64,000 nt of DNA from Trichomonas vaginalis G3 (GCF_026262505.1 NC_067205.1:16120001-16184000), one strand, 5' to 3'; positions 51,424 through 62,618 are shown, counted from the stretch's first letter. Numbers and translations: made by a program. The notes: generated by a model not told the origin, from the sequence alone.

Positions 51424-52839
51424 TTGGTAGTCGCTTTCGTTGAGGGCTTTTTAGCAAGTATTTGGGCATCTACACCAAAACACTTGATTTTTGAGGTTGC
51501 TCTTATTGTTGCATTCTTCATATTACTTACAAAGAAACCACGTGAAGTTATCAAAAATGATGAACAACTTACACCAGCAGAAGAAGATGCAATTATTACT
51601 GCTTGGACTCCTAAGCCAATAGTTCCAGAACTTCCAGATGACTATGATACTTCAGTGCTAGAAACAAAGGTTGTTTCCAGCGCTCCTACCGATAAGATTA
51701 CAGTTGAAGGAAAAGAAGCACTTAACTTTGCCGTTCCAAACTTTTTTGGATTGAACAATGATAAACAGCTTCTTGAAGCCGCACAGAACGCTATTGACCA
51801 TTATGCTGTTGGCTCATGCGGTCCACGCCAGTTTTACGGTACAATGGATGCACACCTTGATGTAGAAGAAGCTATTGCCCGCTGGACAGGTGTTGAAGAC
51901 TCAGTAAACTACTGCTTCCCATTCGCCACAACCACATCTGTTATTCAGGCCTTTGCTCATAACACTGATGTTGTTTTCATTGATGAATACTGCTGGTTTG
52001 CCATTAAAGTTGGTGCGGATTTAACCCGTGGCAAAGTCGTTGTTTTCAAGCACAATGATATGGGAGATCTCCGTGATAAGATCATAAAGACAAAGAACTC
52101 CTTCGAACGTTGGGAAAAGTGCAATCGTTGGGTTGTCGCTGAAGGCATTTCTACAAACGATGGCACAATCGTTGATCTTCTTTCCATCATCAAGCTTCGC
52201 CATGAATTCTGCCTCCGCATTATTCTCGATGAAACAAACTCTTTCGGCGCACTCGGAAAGACAGGACGTGGTGCTTGCGAGCATTTTGATATCGACCGTT
52301 CTGAAATTGAGATTTCAATCGGTTCTTATGGAACAGCTCTTGCTTCTCTTGGTGGCTTCACCATTTCTACAAAAGAACTTTGCGCTCATCAAAGATTATC
52401 ATCTCATGCTTACATCTTTTCAGCTTCGCCTCCACCATACGTTGTCATCTGCGCTCGCCGTGCTGTAGAGATTGTTGAAAAAGATGGCGCTGAACGCATT
52501 GCTAAACTTCGTAACAATACAGCTCTAATGTACCAGGAACTTTCCGACATCAAGGGCCTTGAGGTTATTTCAGATCCAATATCACCAATTGTCCATCTCA
52601 AGCTCGGAAAAGAACTTTCTCTTAAAGAAGCTAACATTGCCTTACAAAAGGTATGCGATGCAGCTCTCAATGATGAAACAGCACCAACATTTGTTGTTAA
52701 GTCCAAATTTGTACTCAACCGTGATTCAAACAAGGAAAGACCAACAATCAAATTATACGTTTCTCCAATTCACTCAGAAGAGGAAATCAAGAGCGCTGCT
52801 GCTGCAATTAAGCGTGCTGCTGAGAAGATCTTAGCTTGA
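51424..52839 (+). CDS. SPTLC1: Serine palmitoyltransferase subunit 1 (LCB1/SPTLC1-like)
   Basis: The protein is about 471 residues. An N-terminal membrane helix (LIFEVALIVAFFILL) is followed by the linker AWTPKPIVPELP and a fold-type I PLP-enzyme domain with GSCGPRQFYGTMDAHLDVEEAIARW, as in SPT1. The position of the PLP-binding lysine in the catalytic subunit reads GSYGTALASLGGF here; absence of that Lys marks the non-catalytic subunit 1. With subunit 2 it condenses serine and palmitoyl-CoA at the ER to start sphingolipid synthesis. No in-frame ATG exists at the start: the frame is closed by TAA at 51,403-51,405 and the first plausible codon is TTG at 51,424 (LVVAFVEGFL). Confidence 0.9.
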   Translation: MVVAFVEGFLASIWASTPKHLIFEVALIVAFFILLTKKPREVIKNDEQLTPAEEDAIITAWTPKPIVPELPDDYDTSVLETKVVSSAPTDKITVEGKEALNFAVPNFFGLNNDKQLLEAAQNAIDHYAVGSCGPRQFYGTMDAHLDVEEAIARWTGVEDSVNYCFPFATTTSVIQAFAHNTDVVFIDEYCWFAIKVGADLTRGKVVVFKHNDMGDLRDKIIKTKNSFERWEKCNRWVVAEGISTNDGTIVDLLSIIKLRHEFCLRIILDETNSFGALGKTGRGACEHFDIDRSEIEISIGSYGTALASLGGFTISTKELCAHQRLSSHAYIFSASPPPYVVICARRAVEIVEKDGAERIAKLRNNTALMYQELSDIKGLEVISDPISPIVHLKLGKELSLKEANIALQKVCDAALNDETAPTFVVKSKFVLNRDSNKERPTIKLYVSPIHSEEEIKSAAAAIKRAAEKILA

Positions 52840-53020
52840 ACAAAATTTTAATTTAAATAGAATAAACTATCATCTTACTTAACTCAAATATATATATACA
52901 TACATACTACGTTGGAATTTCAACAAGTTGTTCTTATTATTAATATCTTAAATAAAGAAAATTTAAATATTGGTATAAACGTTATTGATGAGATTTGAAT
53001 AATCATTTTTAAACTAAATT

Positions 53021-54507
53021 AAGGATGTCAATTTGGAAGAAAAGTGAGAAAATTCCTAAAATGCTAAAAATGAATTTTCCAAACGTACTTTTTTATCTCA
53101 TTTTTTTGATTTTGAAAAAAATTTGGAGAGAAGAACTCTTCGTTTTTGAATTTTGTCACGATGGTTTTAAAGTATATTAGACACATGTATTGATATTACT
53201 ATTTTTGTATATTTTGAGAGAAAATTCCTAAAAAGTGAGAAAATCTGAGACGGTTTGAGAAAATATATAAACTATTGAAAATTTGAATTAAACTTCTAAT
53301 TTGGAAAAAAGAAATTTGGAAAGAAGAAAATTCAAAAATCGAGATTTAGACTCAGTATCAAATGGAGAACAAAATGTTTCTTCATATGAAGGAAAAAATT
53401 TTCTTGAGAAGAAATAGAGTTTTTAAAATTTTATTGTATGTAATGAAATAAACAAATATTAAAATTATTTTTTGATAACAAGAAAATTCCCAACAGAAAA
53501 TATTTGAGACAAAGAAAAAAAGAAAATTGAAAAATATTACTCTCCTTTACATTTCATGAGATTTTCAATTTATTTTCATAAAATTGACAATTTTATACGT
53601 TTAGATGAAAATAAGTGATTTTGCTTGAAATAAAAATTATTGTTTGTTTACAGCTATCAAATAGATTTTTGCTATTTTGATTAAAATTTGTTAATCAAAT
53701 TAATAATTTTTTTTCTAAATATCTTAAATATCTGGATCACTCACTGATACGATGAATTAAACGATAAAAATAATACAAACTCAACTAAGTTTCCTGTCTT
53801 TCAACCAAAAAATATTATGCAATTTAAATTAAATTGTTTATTCAAAGATAAAACAAAGATAAAGTAATTATAATTATCATATACTTTATGAATAACTCTC
53901 TAATTGGATAAGATTTTCGTACAAATATTTTTATTAATATCGATAAGAATATGTTTACCTACTATCACCATATGTCGATAAACGAGAGTAGAGTGATTTT
54001 TATCATCGAAACTTTTTAAAAGCTGTAAGCAGGAAGTAATAATCTTGTTTTTTCTGAGTTAGTTGTAGAACTATTGATGCCCGAGTTATCATTGTGATGC
54101 AGAAGGATATCAATGTACTGACTGAAGGATATGAATTGAATTGAATTTTATTGAATTTCAATTTGATCAAAATTTGTTGAAATGATATGAATGTGTCAAC
54201 TTCTGTATCATTCTCCTTCACTCCTTCCTTATTTTTTCGAGAACGAAGCTAGCTCAGCTTTCGCTGAGCGAATTGACACTTTTCATGCCCTAAACGTACA
54301 TACTCTCAAATTTATCGAAAAAATTAATACCACCTAAACTAGTATATTCTTATTTTAAATATGATATTATCCTTATATTCCACACTAAAATTCATTTAAA
54401 TCAACTTTTTAAAAAAGTTCGAATCCTGCGCGTCTCACTTTTTAAATTTTCCAAATGGAAAATTATATTCTCCTAAAGTGAAAACAATTTTCCAAATTGA
54501 CTTCCTT
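53021..54507. mobile_element. Short non-autonomous TIR element, 1.49 kb, 9-bp flanking repeat
   Basis: Ends read AAGGATGTCAATTTGGAA (left) and its near-inverse TTCCAAATTGACTTCCTT (right), one mismatch in 18. A perfect 9-bp repeat AACTAAATT flanks them (53,012-53,020 and 54,508-54,516). Alternatively the flanking TTAA could be the target site, with GG termini as in Kolobok. No gene lies inside; a palindrome GCTCAG/CTGAGC occurs near 54,255. The 9-bp duplication favours a MULE-type origin. Confidence 0.65.
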
Positions 54508-54516
54508 AACTAAATT

Positions 54517-55969
54517 TAAAGGTTCACTTTACACTGATATTTGGCAACTTTAGAAATATTATCAGGCAGATAAAGCAAATAACGTTACTATTCCTAGAAA
54601 CTTATTTATTTTGTATATAGCATAGCGTTAGCTTTGATAAATTAGCTTCAGGAATGATGTTTTTAAGAAATTTAATGCTGCATTAAATGTATAAATTCAT
54701 TATATCATGCGTAAATTGTAAGTTAGCAGATTAATTCTACAGATTATTCTTTACCAAAATATCATCTTGATAAGTTTTCGATTCTGTGTGACAATTAGTG
54801 AAAAATTATCATTATGAAGCGTCATTCAATCGGTAGAAATCATGAATTTTGTTAATACATCAGTTCCACGCATTATTGAAGAGTTTTCAAACTCCAATGT
54901 TTTTTCAAAATCGCGAGAACGCCATGAAAAAGTAATGTTATGTTTTAATACTTTTTTTAATTTGATTTTTTTTTCTTTTTTCATTCTTCATATCATTTTT
55001 TAGCATTTCATAAAAGGAATATCTCAAAGACATATCAATCAATCTGTATAATAATAAAAGGTTATTTTATTTACCAAAATAAATTTTCTTATATACCTAA
55101 TTAAGAATATTTGGAATTAAAACATAAAAAGTAAACTTTCATAAGTCATGCAAAAATAATATATATGATACAACTTGTGTTATTACATTAGATAAAAAGA
55201 AATTTAATTTAATTTTTTGTTTAAATTTTTAATCGTAAAAGATCTAAGCGATTAAATGAAGATTATGATTTACAAACTCCAAATCAATAAAGAAATGTCA
55301 ATCTTAGAGTTCCATCCAATTCTTGTAAAAAATGCGGCATCGAATCTTCAAGGTCATAAAGGAAACTTATATAGAACAATAGGAAATCATGATAGAAATT
55401 CTCCTGTTCTGGTTGTGTGCTATCATTTTTTGTTTTGTATGGTCCTCTTGCCCGTCATTTCAATTAAAAGATCTCAATTTAAAAAATGGCATAGGGTTGA
55501 CATTTCTTGCAAAATGAGCAAAATACAAGAACTCTTATAGCATATGAACGAGAAATGAATAACAAATGCTTTTTAAAAATTTTCACATTCTGCAAATCCA
55601 TTGATTGAATTTTTGCCAGATTCAATTATTTGAGAGTTTTGTCACTTTTTTGGCATATGATTAAATGTGTATAATAAACATGAAATTTCCAACAGTTACT
55701 ATATGTAAAACAGAATGCATTAAAAATCATTGCATTTCTGTTTTTTTGAATCATTTTCTCAATTCTGAGCAAAAAGTTATTTCATTATAGATGTGTATGA
55801 AATTATATATTTTTTCCCCTCAATTTTCTTCCGCTATCAAAAATTGAGGAAATTCAATTTAATTCCTATTCATAAATGTCATTCTTATTGATGGCAACTT
55901 TTAATCACACACTCAATTTTCGTTTAACGAAATATTGAAGTAAAAAATTTCAATTTTTTTTTAAAAAAT
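54517..55969. other. AT-rich DNA with only weak open frames
   Basis: A 53-codon frame at 54,843 (MNFVNTSVPRIIEEF) and a 94-codon frame at 55,256 are present. The latter contains NLQGHKGNLYRT, which faintly recalls the N-terminus of P4-ATPases (GQKGNFIRT in the gene at 28 kb). Neither is strong enough to call a gene; they may be gene remnants. Confidence 0.35.
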
Positions 55970-58669
55970 ATGTTCATTTTACTATTATATCTCACCACAC
56001 AAGAGCAAAGATTCGAAGATCGCACTTATACAAGTAGGGTTTACTATGGAAGTGCATTAACTGAAAGTTTTTATTTTAAACGTTGCCAATTCAAGGAGAT
56101 AACTACCAATGATCGTGCTCCAATTTTCTTATGGACTAAAACAGCGGATATAACTTTCAGACTGACCGAATGCTTGTTTAATAGTTGCACAGGAAAATCT
56201 GGTGGTACTGTCAACATTGATAGAGGATCACCAAACTCACATTATATAAATTGGAGATTTGTTTGCATATCTAATTGCAGAGCTACATCTGAAAGCAACA
56301 TCTGGCATTTCTTTCTCTATACTCCTATCAACATTGAATATACTTCAATTCACTCTAGTAGTGATACCAAAAAACAAATGACAATGATTACACCAAAGAG
56401 TGTATCATTGACTAATATCAATGCTTCCTCTTTAACATATCCAGGTTCGACTGACCCAGGACTTGATAATGTCGGCATTCTTCAATTTAGAGATCATAAT
56501 GAATTATTAATGCGATGGTGGAATATGGAAGGCTGTTCGTCACAGACACCACTTATAAGCTTTTATAATGTACCAAACCCAATTATTGTTAGTCACTCAA
56601 ATTTTATTAAAAATACAGCCCATTGGTACGGTGTGCTTTATGTTCATGATAATGTTGAAGTTAGATTTGATAACATTATTTTTTCTGGCAACACATATGA
56701 ATCTAATATTCTTAATTCACGCGGAAATTCTATAATAGAAAACGTTTTTTATACTGAAGACAAGACAAGACCTATTCAAGGAAATGTAGTTGATGAACCA
56801 ATTAAGCTTAGTCCTGCAAGATATGATCCTTTCTTATTCTATCACACATATGATTGTATACCTATAAATCCATATAAAGAATCAACAGCATATCAAACAC
56901 CTTTCAAGACAGCATTCGAAACAGCATACGAAACACCATTCAAGACAGCAGAACTCACTCCTGTTGATACACCACACAGTACAGCTCATTCAACACCACA
57001 TGATACACCATTCAGTTCAGCACATGTTACTCCTTTCAACACAGTTTTCGAAACACCTTTCAGCACCACTCATTCAACAGCACACTCGACACCACACAGC
57101 ACAGCTCATTCGACACCACACGATACACCATTCAGTTCAGCACATGGTACTCCGTTCGAAACAGCATTTGATACTCCACACAGCACAGCCCATGTTACAC
57201 CATTTGAAACAGCATTCAGTACTCCATTCGAAACGGCATTTGAAACACCATATGAGTCTCCATATCTCACAGAGATGTTGACACCATTTGAAACAGTTTT
57301 CGAGACTCCATTCATTACTGAAGTTTCAACTCCATATGAAACACCATATCTCACAGAGATGTTGACACCTTACGAGACACCATATCTCACAGAAGCAATG
57401 ACAAAGCAAGAGACTCCATATGAAACACCATATCTCACTGAAGTTATGACAGAACAAGAAACACCATATCAAACAGAAGATTCGACTGCATTCGAAACAC
57501 CATATGAGACACCATATCTCACGGAAGCTATGACAGAACAAGAGACACCATTCGAAACTATGTATCAAACAATCGAAGGAACCGCGTTTGAGACAGCATA
57601 TGAAACACCATTCCTCACTCCAGATATTTCAAAGGATCCTACATTCGCATGCACACCATTCGAGACTGCATACGAAACATATGCCGAGACTCCTGCAAGT
57701 TCAGCTTTCGAAACACCATACGAATCTCCATTCTCTACAGCATTTGAAACAGCATTCGAAACACCTTTCTCTACAGCTTTCGAGACCGCATTCGAGACTC
57801 CGTTCATCACAGAATTCATGACTCCATTCGATACAGCATTCGAAACACCATTCATCACAGAGTTCTCTACACCATTCGATACAGCATTCGAGACACCACA
57901 TCTCACTCCTCTCGCATCAGCACACGGCACTCCATTCGAGACAGCGTTTGTCACACCATTCGAGACCGCCTCATCGACACCATTCGAGACCGCATTCGGA
58001 ACTCCTTTCAGTACATCAGTCGAGACTCCTTTCGAAACAGCATTCGAATCACCATATTTGACAGCATTCGACACACCACACTCGACACCATTCGAGACAG
58101 CATCATCGACACAATCATCAACACCATTCGAGACAGCATACATGACTATGTCTATGACACAAGGTGAGACAGCATTTGAGACTCCATACCTTACTGAACA
58201 CGAGACAGCCTTTGAGACCGCATTCAACACTCCACATCTCACTCCAGCCAAATCTGTAATTCCTCCAACACCTCACGAAACACCAATCAATTCCCCAATG
58301 GAAACACCAATCTTAGCAAAGAATGAAAATCCTGATGGAATCAATGACAGGAATGCCCAGAAGAGCTAAGCCATGCTATATGGTATAATTGGAGCAGTTG
58401 TCGGCCTTATAGCATTAATTGTAATCATAGTAGTTATTATAGTTCTTCTAAAGAGGAACAAAGGAAACGATGTTAAAGAAGATGAAACTCCTCCAGGAGA
58501 CGAATTCTCAGAGGAAACAGTAATCAGTTCTGCAGTAGTTGAAGGAAACACAATGGCCAACCCTCTATACACAAACGGAATGTTTGATTCAGAAGATAGT
58601 ATCAGCGAACTTGAAGCTGATGATGATGACGTGGCTTTTGATGTTCATGTCGATCCTGAAACTGTATAA
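55970..58669 (+). CDS. Pmp-like surface protein with Thr/Pro/Glu repeat stalk, membrane helix and NPLY tail; one in-frame TAA
   Basis: MFILLLYLTTQEQ is a short signal-like start. Residues to about 300 form a Pmp-like beta-helix domain with cysteines (FKRCQFKEI; TECLFNSC; ISNCRA). Residues about 305-780 are a stalk of roughly 4-residue units (ETPF, ETAF, STPH, LTEM). An in-frame TAA at 58,367-58,369 follows NDRNAQKS. After it the same frame continues with a membrane helix (YGIIGAVVGLIALIVIIVVI), a basic stop-transfer stretch and an acidic tail containing NPLY, a clathrin-type internalisation motif. Without readthrough the protein would be released; with it, it is a type I membrane protein. TCAATTTT precedes the start. 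It is probably a cell-surface adhesin-like protein. Confidence 0.75.
56890..58300 (+). repeat. Threonine-rich tetrapeptide-like coding repeat
   Basis: About 1.4 kb of imperfect 12-bp-scale units (ACACCATTCGAG and variants) encode alternating ETPF, ETAF and STPH. Blocks of several units recur as longer repeats, for example around 57,230-57,560 with LTEMLTP/LTEAMTE. The opposite strand is also open for long stretches, purely because of the repeat. Confidence 0.8.
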
Positions 58670-58886
58670 ATTAATTTATAAACAATTTTTTAGTATTTTC
58701 GGATAATTACTTAGTTTTTTTACAAACACATTTACAACAATAACTCACACTTCTGATTTGAAAAAAAAATCATTCTTGATTTTGTTATTCATGAACAATT
58801 CGCCATTTGGTGAAGGCATTTCTAATCCTTATTTAATCCTCAATTTTTTATTGGTTTATTTCTGCTTTTGTTGATGAATCAAAATT

Positions 58887-61800
58887 TTGTCGAACAATCT
58901 TCTTGACGGCGTCACTGACCAAGACTTACGAGCCTTGATCAATAGATTCCGAAAAAAGAAATCCGAAAGTCAAGAACAAGCAATAGATGATACAATTTCT
59001 TATATAAAAGAATCAAAGAATATTTCGAAATCGGCAGATGTCTTCATTAATCTTTACGAAACACTGTTTGAATCAGAATCACCAATAATTAGATTAAATT
59101 CTGTACAAATGATGTCGGAATTATGCAAAGCTTTATCAAAACAAATCGTATCTTTCGCTTCAAGAATATTCACATTAAATATGTTTTATATTTGCGATGA
59201 AAGACAGAATGTATCTTCAGAGGCTCAAAAATTGTTCAATCAATACTTTTCTAGTTCGAGAAAGAGACAAGATATCATCGAGAGGCTATTAACTGATATA
59301 TTAGATAAGATACAGCTATATTTCGGAAGATTACAGATCAAAGGAGAGATATCAAATGAAATTTGGCCAAGGATTTTCGGCTCAAATTTGAAATTATGTT
59401 GCTATCTAACAGATTATTTCCCAGAAAATCCACAAATTCGTGAAATATTCGAAGCAACAAATCTATCAGAATACACCAAGGTCGGCCATGGACAATTTAA
59501 TAAATCAATCACTCCATTTTTACGTTCAAGCATTTACCAGTTCTTAACAACATCATTATTATTAAACTTTGATACACCTACTATCAATGTAATTGATATT
59601 TACAAGACAGAAACAAATGTTGATTGTCAAATCGAATTAATCAAACTTATTTCAGAGTTATTGAACCAAAACAAAGTCGATCACACAAAACTACAAGAAG
59701 CTATTTTATCCAGCCTACTCAATTACGAATTTCCAGAAAAAATCGGAATGATGGACTTAATTTTACAGGTAAAAGAGAACGATTTCCTCTCAAAGTTCGT
59801 AACCCCCGCCTTACAGCTCAAAATTTTTGTATTATCCGAGAGTTATTTTGACATTTTCACGAGAACGAATATTCCAGAGATGAAAGACCTTCTTGTTGAA
59901 GCATTCATTACAGCCATCTCATCCACCAACAATTCCTTCTTAACCACGTGTTCGTTAGCCAAATTTTCCGTAATTTCGGAAGATGACAGGATAAATGAGC
60001 CTCTTTTTGAGTCAAATGACCAGCGAATTCCATATTTCCTTAAGTATATTGGTAAGGAGAGATCCATTGAGTGGCTCCGAAGGCGCAAAACCATAACAAC
60101 ACGCTCACTTTTGACCTTCATCAACAATTTCGGAGAAAATTCAATTAGAGAAGTTTACAAGACGATCAACGATATTCCGATCATCACAGAGAATGAAATT
60201 TTGAGGATAATGAGTCAGGCAAATGATAACGAAGATGAATCAATGGACGATTTCATCGTGAAAAGACAAAAGAAAAAGAAAAATAAGAAAAACCCCCAAA
60301 AAGTGACAAATGTTTCAATTGTTCCTAAAAAGAAGAAAGAAAGTTGGGGAGAGAAGTGGCGCAGACGCAATCAGACCAATTTCGATGATGATGAAGACTC
60401 AGATGATGAAGCAGACATACTTTTACTTCGAAATCAGGAAGAAGAAGAAAATGAAAGTGATATTATCCACAAAACCGTCGAAAAATCAGAAACAAACGAC
60501 AGTTCATCGCAAGCAGGAGACACAAAACCTGATTTCAATGACGAGAGCTTCTTAAAATTCTTTGTTAAGTTTGCAAATCAAGATGACGTGAAATCATATG
60601 CAAAAAGTACTCCAAACTTAATAAAGATCATTAAGAATTGGCAGAAGCCTCTTGAAATATTAAGAATTCCCGAAATTAAGGAAAAAATTTTCGAAATTTT
60701 GGAAGAAGATTTTTCATTATCCCAAAAAATCCTAAATATCTTCGAAAACGATGAAGAAGTTAAAGAATACATCCAAGAGATGGCAACAGAAGCCCTAGAA
60801 AGTGGAAAAGCAGTCGACAAATCCGTTTTTAACCACATTCAAACATCAGATGAAATGATTGAACAATTTATTTTATCTGATCAAATAGAATCGATAACAC
60901 CTGATCATCCATTGCTAGAACAATGTGTTAAATACATCAATGACCACTTGGCAACACATGATCCAATAGATTTGGCTGAAAGAGCATTCGATTTAATTGA
61001 AAAAGGTGAAGTGAAACCAAAAAGTTTTGGTCAAAAAGTGACAAAATATCCAGAATTTTATTGTGAGTTATGGAGTTTTTGTGGGTTTGATAAGTTTGAT
61101 TTGCATGATGTTTGTTTATTATTAGACTCGATTATTCTTAAAAAGATGCCATGGATTGATTGTTTCATTTATTTGAGGACAGTAAATTGGATGTCTGTTC
61201 CTTCAACTTTGCAGAACTTTATAATGAATAATCCTTTGATGTACGACGTTGCTCATGAAATGGAATTGCTATACGCATTGAGCTGCATATCAGCAGCAAC
61301 ATCTATCAAATGCGACGCGAATTCTGATGCAATTTCAATTATAGCGTCGATGAGATGTCCTCCAAGAAAAATTGTTTCCGAAGATCCTGATATAATTGAT
61401 CACCAAATAGAATGGCATCAAATAAGAGTCCAAACATCTGACTTGAAAATAGAAAACCCTGATTACCATTCATTAAGAAGATGTGTTGTTTATTTGAAAC
61501 AAAATTTACCTGTTTTGTCAACATTTGAACCTTTAATTCCTTATTTAGAAAGATCATTGAGGAAAGCAAATCATTTTACTTATTTTTTAGTCTGCAAAAT
61601 ATTGAACCTTGTTAAAGACGCATGCAAATCATTGAATAACTTGAATTTGATTGCAAAACAGATGATTGAATTATCTGTTAAATTTGCTCCTTTTCCTTTG
61701 ATTATTCAAGAGGAAATTTCAGGTGCTTTCGAAGTATTTAAACTCATTGGAAAAGAAGAATTCCAGAAAATGATTTTGAATTCTTCTAGTTGTTTCACAC

Positions 61801-62618
61801 ACAAAAATGCAAATCATTTAATGACATTGATTTCTCCTCTTTTTGTTTATTTCAACGCTTGGGATTTAGTTGAATCAAAGATTAACGGAAAACTTGATTT
61901 GTCATTGACTATTTCATGGATATTTGTTAGTAATTTGATTGTTTTGATGCCTGATGAAAAGAAATCTCAACTTTCTTTGAGTTTGTCACATGATTTGATG
62001 AAAATTTTGTCAAAAATTGAGTATAAATCAAGTGAATTTGAGTTATTAGTTACAACATTCCCTAATACAAGTAATTCATGGCTGAATACACAAGAAATAA
62101 CAATAAAGAAAGAGATTCTTAATTACGCAGCAAAAGTTATAACTCCTAGATTGTTTAAGAAGTTGCAAACGAAATTAGTACAAACAAGAATGGAAAAAAT
62201 AAGTTATAGATTCAATCAAAGCAATAATTCTATCAAAGCTTTGTATCAGGATGAAAAGAACGCTGTTCCTATTTCTTTGGAAATTATTTTGCCTGATTCG
62301 TATCCTTTCGGAAATGTGACTGTTAAAGTTGATTTCGGAAATGATACTTTGTCTGATAAATGTTACCACGAAGTACTTAGTGAACTAAGGAAATTGGAAA
62401 CAATTAGTGGAGCAATTAGAGCTTGGTATTCTTTCGTAATTCATCAGGTTTTGGAGAATTCACCATGTATTATTTGTTTGTCTTATTTCGATAGAGGTGT
62501 TGCACCAAGCATGCAATGCTCTTCATGCCATAACGAGTTTCATGCACATTGCTTGAAACAATGGTTCGCTAGATGCGCTGAAAAAACATGTCCTATGTGC
62601 GGTTCAAAATGGAAATAA
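58887..62618 (+). CDS. LTN1: Listerin-like RING E3 ubiquitin ligase (ribosome quality control)
   Basis: About 1,243 residues. The N-terminal 300 residues are HEAT-like helices; a basic/acidic disordered insert lies around residues 450-540 and more helices follow. The C-terminus is a RING finger: CIICLSYF, then CSSCHNEFHAHCLKQWF and TCPMCGSKWK at the very end. A long HEAT-type body with a terminal RING of this pattern is the hallmark of listerin, which ubiquitinates nascent chains on stalled 60S subunits. No in-frame ATG opens the frame. TTG at 58,887 (SNNLLDGVTDQ) is the first candidate, while an ATG at 58,874 (MNQNF) is one base out of frame. The stop TAAAT doubles as a poly(A)-type signal. 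Confidence 0.8.
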   Translation: MSNNLLDGVTDQDLRALINRFRKKKSESQEQAIDDTISYIKESKNISKSADVFINLYETLFESESPIIRLNSVQMMSELCKALSKQIVSFASRIFTLNMFYICDERQNVSSEAQKLFNQYFSSSRKRQDIIERLLTDILDKIQLYFGRLQIKGEISNEIWPRIFGSNLKLCCYLTDYFPENPQIREIFEATNLSEYTKVGHGQFNKSITPFLRSSIYQFLTTSLLLNFDTPTINVIDIYKTETNVDCQIELIKLISELLNQNKVDHTKLQEAILSSLLNYEFPEKIGMMDLILQVKENDFLSKFVTPALQLKIFVLSESYFDIFTRTNIPEMKDLLVEAFITAISSTNNSFLTTCSLAKFSVISEDDRINEPLFESNDQRIPYFLKYIGKERSIEWLRRRKTITTRSLLTFINNFGENSIREVYKTINDIPIITENEILRIMSQANDNEDESMDDFIVKRQKKKKNKKNPQKVTNVSIVPKKKKESWGEKWRRRNQTNFDDDEDSDDEADILLLRNQEEEENESDIIHKTVEKSETNDSSSQAGDTKPDFNDESFLKFFVKFANQDDVKSYAKSTPNLIKIIKNWQKPLEILRIPEIKEKIFEILEEDFSLSQKILNIFENDEEVKEYIQEMATEALESGKAVDKSVFNHIQTSDEMIEQFILSDQIESITPDHPLLEQCVKYINDHLATHDPIDLAERAFDLIEKGEVKPKSFGQKVTKYPEFYCELWSFCGFDKFDLHDVCLLLDSIILKKMPWIDCFIYLRTVNWMSVPSTLQNFIMNNPLMYDVAHEMELLYALSCISAATSIKCDANSDAISIIASMRCPPRKIVSEDPDIIDHQIEWHQIRVQTSDLKIENPDYHSLRRCVVYLKQNLPVLSTFEPLIPYLERSLRKANHFTYFLVCKILNLVKDACKSLNNLNLIAKQMIELSVKFAPFPLIIQEEISGAFEVFKLIGKEEFQKMILNSSSCFTHKNANHLMTLISPLFVYFNAWDLVESKINGKLDLSLTISWIFVSNLIVLMPDEKKSQLSLSLSHDLMKILSKIEYKSSEFELLVTTFPNTSNSWLNTQEITIKKEILNYAAKVITPRLFKKLQTKLVQTRMEKISYRFNQSNNSIKALYQDEKNAVPISLEIILPDSYPFGNVTVKVDFGNDTLSDKCYHEVLSELRKLETISGAIRAWYSFVIHQVLENSPCIICLSYFDRGVAPSMQCSSCHNEFHAHCLKQWFARCAEKTCPMCGSKWK

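Noticed and set aside
54415-54445. tRNA-like B box GTTCGAATCCTGC
   Set aside because: No A box, no cloverleaf and no acceptor stem can be drawn upstream; it lies inside a TIR element and is probably chance.
55256-55540. Possible P4-ATPase N-terminal fragment
   Set aside because: Only a short GHKGNLYRT-like resemblance is visible; too weak to claim a remnant.
57565-58251. Long minus-strand open frame of V-S-N-A/G-V repeats
   Set aside because: It is the exact antisense of the threonine-rich coding repeat; the repeat unit happens to be stop-free on both strands.
17673-58669. Reassignment of TAA to a sense codon in this organism
   Set aside because: Intact genes in the window (flippase, listerin-like, symporter, SGF29-like) end in TAA at the expected place; only readthrough or mutation remains plausible.
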